DNA of 64,000 nt from Ruminococcus sp. (GTDB lineage Bacteria; Bacillota; Clostridia; Oscillospirales; Acutalibacteraceae). The notes under the pieces are model-generated. The model had not been told where the DNA came from. It ran no database searches and was given only the letters and a program-made list of their open reading frames with translations. The stretch lies in the NCBI GenBank assembly GCA_022768065.1, contig JALELS010000014.1, positions 104,448 to 168,447 of the forward strand, read 5' to 3'. Made by a program: the position numbers and the translations under genes. Below, one piece after another: positions 8,619-16,724 of the stretch. Numbering within the stretch: the first letter of the stretch is position 1; each line of letters opens with the position of its first letter.

Positions 8619-9959
8619 TTACATTCCGTATTTGCCGAAGTTGCCCATCTTGCTGAAGCGGCGGCGTGCGGATTTTGAATTGAACTGCTTAAACAGCTTT
8701 TGCATATCGCGGTACTGCTTTAAAAGCTTATTGACATCCTCAACCTGCATACCGCATCCGGCGGCAATTCTGCGCTTACGCGACGGATTTATTATGTCGG
8801 GGTTTGCGCGCTCCTTATATGTCATTGAATAGATTATTGCCTGAACGCGGTCAAACTGACTTTCATCTACGTCCATATCTTTTATCTTACTGCCGACACC
8901 GGGGAGCATACCGAGCAAATCTTTCATAGAGCCCATTTTGCGCACCTGCTGGAGCTGTGACAGAAGATCGTTTAAATCGAACTTGTTTTTTCTGAGCTTT
9001 TTTTCGAGTTCGGCGGCTTTCTTTTCGTCAAGAGCCATTTCGGCTTTTTCGATAAGCGAAAGCATATCGCCCATTCCGAGAATTCGAGAAGCCATACGGT
9101 CGGGGTGGAAACAGTCAAGCTCCGTGAGCTTTTCGCCCATACCGACAAACTTTATGGGTTTGCCCGTAACCGCTCTCGCAGAGAGCGCCGCGCCGCCTCT
9201 TGTATCACCGTCAAGCTTTGTAAGCACCATACCGTCGATACCGAGCGCATCATCAAATGCGCTTGCCACCGTAACGGCGTCCTGACCGGTCATAGCGTCC
9301 ACAACGAGAAGAATCTCGTGGGGGTGAACCTCGGCTTTTATGTTTTTAAGCTCGTTCATCAGCGTTTCGTCTATATGCAGACGACCTGCCGTATCTATAA
9401 AAACGTAGTCATAGCCCTTATCTTTGGCAAGTGAAACTGCGTCTTTTGCAATTTTAACCGGGTCGCCCTGACCCTCTTCAAACACGGGTACTCCCGCCTG
9501 CTCGCCGACTACCTGCAACTGCTTTATAGCTGCGGGACGGTACACGTCGCACGCTACAAGCAGCGGCCTGTGACCTTCGTTTTTGAGCTTTAATGCGATT
9601 TTTGCACAATGGGTCGTTTTACCTGAGCCCTGCAGACCGCACATCATAATTACCGTCGGTCCGTGTGAAGCGTATGCGAGCTTTGAGCCTGTTCCGCCCA
9701 TCAGCTCGGTCAACTCCTCGTTGACAATTTTTATAACCATCTGAGCCGGTGTAAGGCTCTCTAAAACGTGCGAGCCTATTGCGCGCTCGGTAACTTTATT
9801 TGTAAAGTCCTTTGCGACCTTATAGTTAACGTCCGCTTCAAGAAGAGCGAGACGAACTTCACGCATAGCCTCTTTAACGTCGCTCTCGGTAAGGTTGCCT
9901 TTGCTGCGAAGCCTTTTAAAAGCGGCTTCAAGTCTGTCTGATAATCCTTCAAATGCCAT
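8619..9959 (-). CDS. ffh: Signal recognition particle GTPase Ffh
   Basis: SRP54 homologue that binds signal sequences on ribosomes and hands them to FtsY. The order is a helical N domain, then a G domain with P-loop GLQGSGKTT, DTAGRLHID and TKLDGDTRGG, then a Met-rich M domain ending in KSARRRFSKMGNFGKYGM. The length is 446 residues. It starts 16 bp after ylxM, whose product stimulates SRP. Confidence 0.98.
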   Translation of the reverse strand: MAFEGLSDRLEAAFKRLRSKGNLTESDVKEAMREVRLALLEADVNYKVAKDFTNKVTERAIGSHVLESLTPAQMVIKIVNEELTELMGGTGSKLAYASHGPTVIMMCGLQGSGKTTHCAKIALKLKNEGHRPLLVACDVYRPAAIKQLQVVGEQAGVPVFEEGQGDPVKIAKDAVSLAKDKGYDYVFIDTAGRLHIDETLMNELKNIKAEVHPHEILLVVDAMTGQDAVTVASAFDDALGIDGMVLTKLDGDTRGGAALSARAVTGKPIKFVGMGEKLTELDCFHPDRMASRILGMGDMLSLIEKAEMALDEKKAAELEKKLRKNKFDLNDLLSQLQQVRKMGSMKDLLGMLPGVGSKIKDMDVDESQFDRVQAIIYSMTYKERANPDIINPSRKRRIAAGCGMQVEDVNKLLKQYRDMQKLFKQFNSKSARRRFSKMGNFGKYGM

Positions 9960-9975
9960 AAACTTACCTCTGTAA

Positions 9976-10338
9976 TTACTCTATGATAGACAAAGCAAGA
10001 GATTTTATCTTTACCGTAGTGTCGTTTATCTCACGGGAAAGCCCGTGATTTAAGTTATAATCGCTGATTTCCTCGGCACAGCCTATAATATCGTCAAGAG
10101 TGGACTTAATGCCGTTCCATTTTTTAACAAAGCCGAGTCTTGACTCCATCTCGTAGAGCTGACTTTCGGCACGTTTTATCGCATCGCGCACACCCTGACG
10201 GGTTATGCCCTCATTCTCGGCAATTTCGGCAAGAGAAAGATCGTCGTTATAATAAAGATTGATAAAATCACGCTGTTTCGCAGTAAGCATATCGCCGTAG
10301 AAATCAAGCAGAATCGTTATTTCAACATTGTTTGCCAA
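9976..10338 (-). CDS. ylxM: YlxM/p13-like SRP-associated helix-turn-helix protein
   Basis: A 120-residue protein whose centre (LTAKQRDFINLYYNDDLSLAEIAE, then GITRQGVRDAI) is a sigma-70 region 4-like helix-turn-helix, as in the YlxM/p13 family. In streptococci YlxM binds SRP and modulates its GTPase. It is the first gene of the SRP operon, just upstream of ffh. Confidence 0.9.
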   Translation of the reverse strand: MANNVEITILLDFYGDMLTAKQRDFINLYYNDDLSLAEIAENEGITRQGVRDAIKRAESQLYEMESRLGFVKKWNGIKSTLDDIIGCAEEISDYNLNHGLSREINDTTVKIKSLALSIIE

Positions 10339-10362
10339 AACTACCTCTCCTTTAAAGTAAAA

Positions 10363-10393
10363 GTCCCTGTAAAGTCGGTAACTTTACAAGGAC
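10363..10393 (-). promoter_or_regulatory. 31-bp palindrome at the ylxM start site
   Basis: GTCCTTGTAAAGT-TACCG-ACTTTACAGGGAC pairs over 13 bp with one G-U. It lies right after the -10 box, so the start of transcription falls inside it, and TTTTACTTT follows it. It could be an operator, a 5'-end hairpin, or a terminator for readthrough from the dockerin gene. Confidence 0.55.
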
Positions 10394-10395
10394 AT

Positions 10396-10424
10396 ATTAT
10401 ACTAAATAAATCTGTGATTGTCAA
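10396..10424 (-). promoter_or_regulatory. Consensus sigma-A promoter of the ylxM-ffh operon
   Basis: Minus strand: TTGACA (10419-10424), exactly 17 bases, TATAAT (10396-10401). Both boxes are perfect, so the operon should be strongly expressed. Confidence 0.88.
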
Positions 10425-10432
10425 GAAAAAGT

Positions 10433-10996
10433 TTAGTTCTTCTTGGTTGTTCCGCCGCCCCAGTCAATGACGGCGTTCTTTGAAGGATCCCAATTGGGAT
10501 CGGTGGTTGCAGGCGCCGTTGTAGGCTTTGCAGTAGGCTCGGTAGGCTTCGTAACGGGTTCGGTGGGTTTAGTTACAGGCTCCGTGGGCTTCGTAACCGG
10601 CTCGGTGGGTTTAGTTACGGGCTCGGTGGACTTCGTAGTATTTTCCGTTGTCGATTCCGTTGTTTCTTCGGTTGTCGGCTCCGAAACGGACGAAGTCTCT
10701 TTTGCCGTAGTCTCGGCATCGGGAACTTTGAGCCCTGCCGCTATACGCAAAATATAGACGGCGTCGCACGAATCGACTTTGCCGTCGCCGTTTAGATCGG
10801 CTCTTTTGATTTCATTTTCCGCAAGTTTTGTAAGGCCTGCGTCATATTTCATAACAAGCAGAGCGTCTGCCGAATCGACCTTACCGTCGCCGTTCACATC
10901 TCCGCGAGTTTTGCCGTCGCCTGCAGCGTAAACCATTACCGCCGCGATTGACAGAAGCATTACCGCCGCAGATAAAATGCTGAATAACCTTTTCAT
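10433..10996 (-). CDS. Secreted dockerin type I protein with EPVTKPT repeats
   Basis: A 187-residue secreted protein. The signal peptide is about 1-24 (start at 10996 with GGAG upstream; the track start at 11029 is too early). A type I dockerin follows at 33-90 with two EF-hand-like repeats, DVNGDGKVDSADAL and DLNGDGKVDSCDAV. Then comes a Thr/Glu-rich linker with four EPVTKPT units and a short tail NAVIDWGGG. Dockerins bind calcium and dock to cohesins. No enzyme domain is attached, so its cargo, if any, is the tail itself. It starts 17 bp after the lipoprotein gene 11014-11418, whose product ends in a similar motif. The role is unknown. Confidence 0.85.
   Translation of the reverse strand: MKRLFSILSAAVMLLSIAAVMVYAAGDGKTRGDVNGDGKVDSADALLVMKYDAGLTKLAENEIKRADLNGDGKVDSCDAVYILRIAAGLKVPDAETTAKETSSVSEPTTEETTESTTENTTKSTEPVTKPTEPVTKPTEPVTKPTEPVTKPTEPTAKPTTAPATTDPNWDPSKNAVIDWGGGTTKKN
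10535..10624 (-). repeat. Tandem repeats coding EPVTKP(T) in the dockerin protein
   Basis: About four copies of an 18-bp unit (GAGCCGGTTACGAAGCCC-like) encode the low-complexity linker. Copies differ mostly at silent positions. Opposite-strand ORFs here are shadows. Confidence 0.8.
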
Positions 10997-11013
10997 TTTA
11001 GCTCCTTCGCCGA

Positions 11014-11418
11014 TTATCGGGCGCTCCAATCAATAACTGCGGCATTGCTTTCGTCCGCCGGATCGCCGGTTCCTATTTTTACGGTGCTGCCCGCTTTTTT
11101 TGTAGTGGAATCATTCTTCTTTGTGGGCTTATCTTCGCCGTTCGGCTCGGTCTCGGCAGCTTGCTCGGAGGTTTTGGTTATAAGATCGTCGTAGAACTCA
11201 ACCGAACCGTCCTTGCCGGTGGTTACGGGAATAAGCTCGCCGTTTATGTTTGTGACGAATTTTTCACCCGATTCGTCGGTTGTGTATTCAATAGATGTTG
11301 TTTCGGATTGTGCGGCGGTCGTATCGTCTTTTTCCCAATCCCTCTTTTTTCCGCAGGAAATAAACACTACCGCAATCATAAGTATTAAAAGTGAAGCGGC
11401 GATAATTTTCTTGTTCAT
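11014..11418 (-). CDS. Small putative lipoprotein ending in a VIDW motif
   Basis: A 134-residue protein of no recognised family. The N-terminus NKKIIAASLLILMIAVVFISCGKK reads as a lipoprotein signal with the Cys at about 22. A Thr/Asp-rich stretch follows, then a short segment (VTNINGELIPVTTGKDGS), then a Lys/Thr-rich linker, ending in NAAVIDWSAR. The next gene, for the dockerin protein, ends NAVIDWGGG..., so the two may share a partner or a C-terminal tag. Promoter TTGCAA-N17-TAAAAT lies upstream. Confidence 0.75.
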   Translation of the reverse strand: MNKKIIAASLLILMIAVVFISCGKKRDWEKDDTTAAQSETTSIEYTTDESGEKFVTNINGELIPVTTGKDGSVEFYDDLITKTSEQAAETEPNGEDKPTKKNDSTTKKAGSTVKIGTGDPADESNAAVIDWSAR

Positions 11419-11449
11419 ATTTTTTCTCCTTTGCCGTTTGCTGACAATA

Positions 11450-11478
11450 ATTTTATCACAAACGTATTATCTTTGCAA
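11450..11478 (-). promoter_or_regulatory. Promoter of the lipoprotein-dockerin pair
   Basis: Minus strand TTGCAA (11473-11478), 17 bases, TAAAAT (11450-11455), about 30 bp before the lipoprotein start and just after the mutS2 stop. Confidence 0.5.
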
Positions 11479-11509
11479 CACGGTCGGTAATAAACATACA
11501 GCGCGTCCG

Positions 11510-13885
11510 TTATTTTAATTCGGCTATGGTGACGCCCTCTTCGCCCTCACCGTATACGCCGGTTCTGTACGATTTTATGTTCGGATGATCTTTTAGGTGC
11601 TGCTGTATGGCTCTTCTGAGCGTACCCGTTCCCTTGCCGTGAATTATGGTAAGCTCATTAAGACCCGAGCGAAGCACTCCGTCAATAAACATATCGAGGT
11701 CGGCTATGGCCTCTTCAACCGATTCGCCGCGCAAATCCACACTCGATTTACCGCTCGGCAAGGATTTTTCCTTTACAGAACGGTAAAGGCTTTGCTGTTT
11801 CGGCTTTTTCTTGGCGGATAAAAGACGAAGATCGGCAATTTTGACTTTCATCTTCATAACTCCGGCTTTAACTTCGGCGTTCCCGTTTTTATCAAGCGAT
11901 ACAACTTCGCCCTCGGTGCCGAGCGTTTTAACAAATACATTGTCGCCCTGCTTTAAAGGTCTCGGTAAAACATAATCGCCGTCGTCGCCGTCGAAGTCGT
12001 TTTTCTCGTAGGTCATATCGTCTATTGTGTTAAGATGCTGCTTTAAAGCCGCTTTTGCCTTGCGCGCCATTTCGGAGGCGTTTTTCTCTTTTGATTGCTC
12101 GCGTTTCAGGCGGTCAATTTCCATCATAAGCGAAGCCGCGGCACGTTTTGCGTTTTCAAGTATGCGTTTTGCCTCGTTCTGCGCCATAAGGACTTCTTTT
12201 TCGCCCTTTTGCTTTGCCGAAGACAGCTCGTTTTCGGCTTTTCGTTTTATCTCGTCTATCTCGTCCTGCATCTCGGCGGTTTTTTCTTTTTCTTTTTCCA
12301 TTTCGAGACGCGTTTTCTGAAGCGTATCAACGACATCTTCAAATCGGGTATTTTCTTCCGATATCAGTTTCGTCGCCTCATCTATCACCTCGTCCGACAA
12401 GCCGAGCTTTTTGGAGATTGCAAACGCATTTGAGCGCCCGGGTATACCGGTTATCAATTTATACGTAGGCTTTAAAGTATCTACCGAAAACTCGCACGAC
12501 GCATTTTCGACTCTGTTTGTGCGAAGCGCATACTCTTTCAGTTCGGAATAGTGGGTTGTGGCAGCTATCTTGACGCCCTTTCGGCGGAGATCCTCAAGCA
12601 CGGCTACCGCTAACGCCGCACCCTCTACGGGGTCGGTGCCTGCGCCCAGCTCATCAATCAAAACGAGTGAATTTTCGTCGGTATGATTGCTGATATATAC
12701 AATTGCTGTCATATGCGCCGAAAAGGTGGAAAGCGACTGCTCAATGCTCTGCTCTTCGCCTATGTCGGCAAATACGTTTTTAAACACGGCTATGCTGCTG
12801 TTGTCGTTTGCCGGTATAAAAAGTCCGCACTCCGCCATCAGAGTTAACAGACCTATGGTCTTTATCGACACGGTTTTGCCGCCCGTATTGGGGCCGGTTA
12901 TAACAAGCGAATCGTATTTATCGCCGAGCGACACGTCAATTGGCACGGCTTTTTTGGGGTCAAGCAACGGATGGCGCGCTTTTTTAAGCTCAATAACGCC
13001 GCGCGAATTTATTATCGGCATTGTGGCTTTCATCTTATATGCAAGCTGGGCCTTTGAGAAAATCAGGTTCAGCTCCGCCGCAGCTTCGCAGCTCATTTTT
13101 ATTGTATCCGCAAAGCTTCCTGCCTCCTCAGACAGCTCGGCAAGTATTTTTTCTATCTCATCACGCTCGCGGCTTTCAAGTACCTTTATCTGATTGTTTG
13201 CCTCGATTACAGCCGCCGGCTCTATAAAGACCGTAGCACCGCTGCCCGATGTATCGTGAACCATACCGGAAACCTCGCTTCGGTGCTCGGCTTTTACGGG
13301 AACTACAAACCTGCCGTTTCGCTGTGTGACTATGGCGTCCTGCAAGCTTGATTTGTATCTCGGTGAATGTATCATACTGTCAAGCTTGTCGCGTATTTTG
13401 GACTCTTCAAGCCTTTTGTGCCTGCGTATATCTTTGAGCGTGGGCGAAGCATTGTCTGACATTTCGGTATCGGACAAAACAGCATTGTTTATTTTATCCT
13501 CAAGATATTTATTTGTATACAGCGAATTAAAAAGGTCGTCAATTGCGGTATCCATACCGGCGCTTTTTGAACGCCATTCGGTTATACCGCGTATTACGCG
13601 CAAATCACATGAAATATCCAAAAGCTCGCGCATAGACAGCGTACCGCCCGACGATGCACGGCTCAACTGATTATTGACGTTTATAAGCCCGCCGAACGAG
13701 GGCGCGCCGAATTTGGCTATGAGTATATGAGCCGCCTCCGTTTCGGAAAGCCGCTTTTGCACCTCAAAAAAATCGCCGCTCGGCTGCAGCGACAACGCCG
13801 CAAGCCTTGCCTCCTCGCAGGAGGTCATTTCCGAAAGAGAAGAAAGTATTTTCGGAAGTTCAAGAGATACGTGGTTTTTATCCAT
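11510..13885 (-). CDS. mutS2: Endonuclease MutS2
   Basis: MutS family ATPase that in Firmicutes acts on branched DNA and on collided ribosomes rather than in mismatch repair. Walker A is TGPNTGGKTVS and Walker B is LVLIDELGAGTDP. A long coiled coil (about 510-620) leads to a KOW-like segment and a C-terminal Smr nuclease domain (VDLRGESVEEA ... IIHGKGTGTLR). The N-terminal mismatch-binding domain of MutS1 is absent. The length of 791 residues is normal. It starts two bases after the recO stop. Confidence 0.97.
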   Translation of the reverse strand: MDKNHVSLELPKILSSLSEMTSCEEARLAALSLQPSGDFFEVQKRLSETEAAHILIAKFGAPSFGGLINVNNQLSRASSGGTLSMRELLDISCDLRVIRGITEWRSKSAGMDTAIDDLFNSLYTNKYLEDKINNAVLSDTEMSDNASPTLKDIRRHKRLEESKIRDKLDSMIHSPRYKSSLQDAIVTQRNGRFVVPVKAEHRSEVSGMVHDTSGSGATVFIEPAAVIEANNQIKVLESRERDEIEKILAELSEEAGSFADTIKMSCEAAAELNLIFSKAQLAYKMKATMPIINSRGVIELKKARHPLLDPKKAVPIDVSLGDKYDSLVITGPNTGGKTVSIKTIGLLTLMAECGLFIPANDNSSIAVFKNVFADIGEEQSIEQSLSTFSAHMTAIVYISNHTDENSLVLIDELGAGTDPVEGAALAVAVLEDLRRKGVKIAATTHYSELKEYALRTNRVENASCEFSVDTLKPTYKLITGIPGRSNAFAISKKLGLSDEVIDEATKLISEENTRFEDVVDTLQKTRLEMEKEKEKTAEMQDEIDEIKRKAENELSSAKQKGEKEVLMAQNEAKRILENAKRAAASLMMEIDRLKREQSKEKNASEMARKAKAALKQHLNTIDDMTYEKNDFDGDDGDYVLPRPLKQGDNVFVKTLGTEGEVVSLDKNGNAEVKAGVMKMKVKIADLRLLSAKKKPKQQSLYRSVKEKSLPSGKSSVDLRGESVEEAIADLDMFIDGVLRSGLNELTIIHGKGTGTLRRAIQQHLKDHPNIKSYRTGVYGEGEEGVTIAELK

Positions 13886-13887
13886 AA

Positions 13888-14628
13888 TTAGTCCTTTACA
13901 GAATAATAAAAGTCAAGTGTTTTAAACGGTCTGTCCACCTTTGAAGCGAGGTATTTCTCGGTAATATAGCCGAGATCCTCACTCGCCTCCGGCGACAGCT
14001 TAAAATTGTACAATATATCTATTTTGGCAAAAATTATATGCCGCATGGCGCTGACAACGCCTATCTCAAGCGGAAAAAGAGCAGTCTCGTCGGCACAGTT
14101 GTCGCAGTAAAGCAGACCCCTTTCCATATCAAAATACATTATCGGCGTTTCAAAGGCGCCGCACTTTTCACAGGCGATAAGGTTCGGCATATATCCGGCA
14201 AGAGAAACGAGCCTTAATTCGGTTATTGCCTTTAACAAAAGCGGCGGCCTTTTTCCGTTCGCCAAAAAATACAATGAATTCAGCACTACGCGCAAAAAAT
14301 CAGTTGCATCGTCTTCTTTCGGCGACAGTTCAAAGGCTATATCGCAAAAATACTGTGCAAGCGACAGTTTTTCGATGTCGTTGCGCAATCCGAAAAAGCT
14401 CTCTATACTCTCGGCTTCATCTATTATGTAGCTGTCCTTTGACTTATAAAAAGACAGTTTGGAATAGCACAAAAGCCCCGTTGCCGACTGCTTTTTGCTG
14501 TTCAGCTTTTTGGCGCCGCGCACAAAGGCGCGTATTACTCCGAGGCTGTCGGTCAGCACCGTTACAAGCTTGTCATTTTCGCCTATATTTTGTTCTTTCA
14601 GTATAAGTCCCTTTGCGTTCACGCCCAT
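13888..14628 (-). CDS. recO: DNA repair protein RecO
   Basis: Mediates RecA loading on SSB-coated DNA with RecR. It has an N-terminal OB fold (KGLILKEQNIGENDKLVTVLT) and a helical C-terminus with a zinc site formed by CEKC and CDNC. The length is 246 residues. The start overlaps the 3' end of a yqzL-like gene out of frame. In B. subtilis the order is also era-yqzL-recO. Confidence 0.94.
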   Translation of the reverse strand: MGVNAKGLILKEQNIGENDKLVTVLTDSLGVIRAFVRGAKKLNSKKQSATGLLCYSKLSFYKSKDSYIIDEAESIESFFGLRNDIEKLSLAQYFCDIAFELSPKEDDATDFLRVVLNSLYFLANGKRPPLLLKAITELRLVSLAGYMPNLIACEKCGAFETPIMYFDMERGLLYCDNCADETALFPLEIGVVSAMRHIIFAKIDILYNFKLSPEASEDLGYITEKYLASKVDRPFKTLDFYYSVKD

Positions 14629-14743
14629 CGCGTTTACCCTTTTCGGCTGTACAGCCGACGCTGTTTTGCCAGTTGCGGTACAAAAGATAATCCTCTATTT
14701 TGCCGCTTTTTGCAAACATGTCCCAGTAAATACCGTTATCCAT
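14573..14743 (-). CDS. yqzL: YqzL-like small protein between era and recO
   Basis: A 56-residue ORF not in the track. It reads MDNGIYWDMFAKSGKIEDYL..., matching the YqzL pattern of a Trp-x-x-Phe helix, then TG-I-x-x-YLLY, found between era and recO in bacilli. GAGGCGG precedes the ATG. Its last 56 bp overlap recO in another frame, giving a basic tail not found in YqzL, so the true extent could be shorter if translation is lost there. Function is unknown in the family. Confidence 0.65.
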   Translation of the reverse strand: MDNGIYWDMFAKSGKIEDYLLYRNWQNSVGCTAEKGKRDGRERKGTYTERTKYRRK

Positions 14744-14806
14744 AAAAACACCGCCTCGGGAAAACTTACATATTTAAATTTTCCGTATGCGGCGGTATTA
14801 TAACTG

Positions 14807-15706
14807 TCAATCAAGACCAAAATTGTGTATAAGACCCTCTCTGTTTCGCCAGTCCTCTTTGACTTTGACCCAACATCTGAGATTAACTTTTATGCCGAAG
14901 AATTTTTCCATATCTTCACGGGCATATGTTGATATTTTTTTCAGCATATTTCCGCCCTTGCCGATAATTATACCCTTATGAGATTCACGCTCGCAGTAAA
15001 TTGTGGCTTCAACGTCCATAATATCGCCCGTTTCGCGCTCGCGCATAAGCTCTATTGCGACTGCCACACCGTGCGGAATTTCCTTATCAAGCAGACGAAG
15101 CATTTTTTCGCGTATCATTTCTGCCGCAAGAACTCTCTCCGGCTGATCGGTCAGCGTATCGTCGGGGAAAAAGTGCGGACTTTTTTCGGCGTGCTTTTTA
15201 AGCTCCGAAAGCAAAACGTCCATACCCTCGCCCGTTTTTGCGCTTACGGGGACAACCGCTTCAAAATCGTACTGTGCCGAAAGCGAGGCAATTTTTGTGA
15301 TAAGCTCCTCTTTTCGGCTTATCATATCTATTTTATTGATTGCGGCAATAACGGGCATTTTGGCAGAGCGGAATTTTTTTATAAGCTCCGTTTCCGCGGC
15401 GTTGAGTTCTTTATCGGTCGCATCGACGACAAAGAGGCATTCTTCGACGCCCGAAATACTGTCGTTTACCGCCTCGACCATATATTCGCCGAGCTTGTCT
15501 TTGGGCTTAAAAAAGCCCGGAGTATCGGTAAAAACGAGCTGCACGTTATCGTCGGTAGTCAAGACACCCATTATTTTTGTACGGGTGGTTTGAGGTTTAC
15601 CCGATACTATGGCTATTTTACTGCCTATAAGGCGGTTGAGTATCGAAGATTTGCCGACGTTTGCCTTGCCGACTATGGCTGCAAAAGCTGATTTTGATTC
15701 GTTCAT
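14807..15706 (-). CDS. era: Ribosome-assembly GTPase Era
   Basis: Binds the 3' end of 16S rRNA during 30S maturation. The N-terminal G domain shows GKANVGKSSILN, DTPGF and NKIDM. The C-terminal KH domain includes IIGKGGNMLKKI. The length of 299 residues is standard. The ATG overlaps the dgkA stop by four bases. Confidence 0.97.
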   Translation of the reverse strand: MNESKSAFAAIVGKANVGKSSILNRLIGSKIAIVSGKPQTTRTKIMGVLTTDDNVQLVFTDTPGFFKPKDKLGEYMVEAVNDSISGVEECLFVVDATDKELNAAETELIKKFRSAKMPVIAAINKIDMISRKEELITKIASLSAQYDFEAVVPVSAKTGEGMDVLLSELKKHAEKSPHFFPDDTLTDQPERVLAAEMIREKMLRLLDKEIPHGVAVAIELMRERETGDIMDVEATIYCERESHKGIIIGKGGNMLKKISTYAREDMEKFFGIKVNLRCWVKVKEDWRNREGLIHNFGLD

Positions 15707-16206
15707 TTTTTCTCCTTATCCGCTCTGTCGGAAGATTTTTTCTTCATTTGCGGAAAACCTTTGAATATAAACGCGAAAGCGACAACAAGGCTTAAAAGGA
15801 ACAGCACGAAATAAAGTATATGCCCCTTAAAATAGCCGTAGAGCCCAAAAAAAGCCTCCGGCTGCCACATTATCATAATTCCCGTTAGGACAGCAAATAT
15901 TGCCGATACCAAAACGGCTCCTGCCGCGGTATCTTTTGCGGCTTTGCCGTTATCGGTCCATTGGGTGCTTGCCAAATCGACCGTTCTTTCAACGGCGGTA
16001 TTGACAAGTTCCAATGACACAACAAGTGCGTTTGCGAGAAATAATATCGCAAACTGAGTTCTTGTGATTTTAAAAAAGTCGGTCATCAGCAAAAAAGAAT
16101 ACATATATATCATACAGACAAAATGTATTCTCATATTGCGCTCGTGTTTAAGTGCGTAAAATATTCCGCGGAAAGCATAGCCGAAGCTTTTTAAAAGCCC
16201 GCGCAT
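15703..16206 (-). CDS. dgkA: Undecaprenol/diacylglycerol kinase of the DgkA family
   Basis: A small integral membrane lipid kinase; in Gram-positives this family phosphorylates undecaprenol. The DGK signature is seen in ELVNTAVERTVDL and KAAKDTAAGAVL. Three DGK helices plus an extra C-terminal pair of hydrophobic stretches give 167 residues, longer than the usual 120-130. It overlaps ybeY by one base (TGATG) and era by four. Confidence 0.9.
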   Translation of the reverse strand: MRGLLKSFGYAFRGIFYALKHERNMRIHFVCMIYMYSFLLMTDFFKITRTQFAILFLANALVVSLELVNTAVERTVDLASTQWTDNGKAAKDTAAGAVLVSAIFAVLTGIMIMWQPEAFFGLYGYFKGHILYFVLFLLSLVVAFAFIFKGFPQMKKKSSDRADKEKK

Positions 16207-16724
16207 CAGATTTTATCCTCACTCTGGTCTATATAATAGCTGCCGTTGCGTTTAAGACCGAGCTGTGTTAAAACAGTCTCCTCTTTTTCGCGCATATGTA
16301 CCGCCTCAAGTCCGCCGTTTACATGGTCGTAACCGAGAAGGTGCAGGAGCGAATGAACAGTCAGAAACGCAATTTCTCTCTGAAGAGAGTGACCGTATTC
16401 CTCAGCCTGAGCTACTGCGTGCTCAATGGATATTACTATATCGCCGAGCATTTTTGCACCGGTGTCGTGGTTTATATCGTAAACGCCGTTTTCACCGAGC
16501 GGAAAAGACAAAACGTCTGTTGACGCGTCGATATTGCGGTGCTTTTTATTGAGCTCTCTTATCTCGGCGTCGTCCACAAAAGATACGCTGATTTCGGCAG
16601 AGCCTTCGAATTTTTCCATTGCGAGTACCGCATTGCAGCAGCGACGGACGAGCATACGCACACCCGTGGGTATTTTTACCGCTTTCTGTTTGTTTGAGAT
16701 GATTACCTTAATTTTGTCTGTCAT
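16206..16724 (-). CDS. ybeY: Endoribonuclease YbeY
   Basis: Metal-dependent RNase needed for 16S rRNA 3' maturation and ribosome quality control. The zinc motif H-x3-H-x5-H appears as HSLLHLLGYDH, with STDVLSFP upstream. The length is 172 residues. ATGA overlap with phoH and TGATG overlap with dgkA show tight coupling. Confidence 0.96.
   Translation of the reverse strand: MTDKIKVIISNKQKAVKIPTGVRMLVRRCCNAVLAMEKFEGSAEISVSFVDDAEIRELNKKHRNIDASTDVLSFPLGENGVYDINHDTGAKMLGDIVISIEHAVAQAEEYGHSLQREIAFLTVHSLLHLLGYDHVNGGLEAVHMREKEETVLTQLGLKRNGSYYIDQSEDKI

Noticed and set aside
10443-10757. Plus-strand ORF with GSVGFVTGSVG repeats
   Set aside because: Reverse complement of the EPVTKPT repeat linker of the dockerin gene; a shadow.
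14978-15691. 237-aa plus-strand ORF opposite era
   Set aside because: Antisense shadow of era, which has all GTPase and KH motifs.
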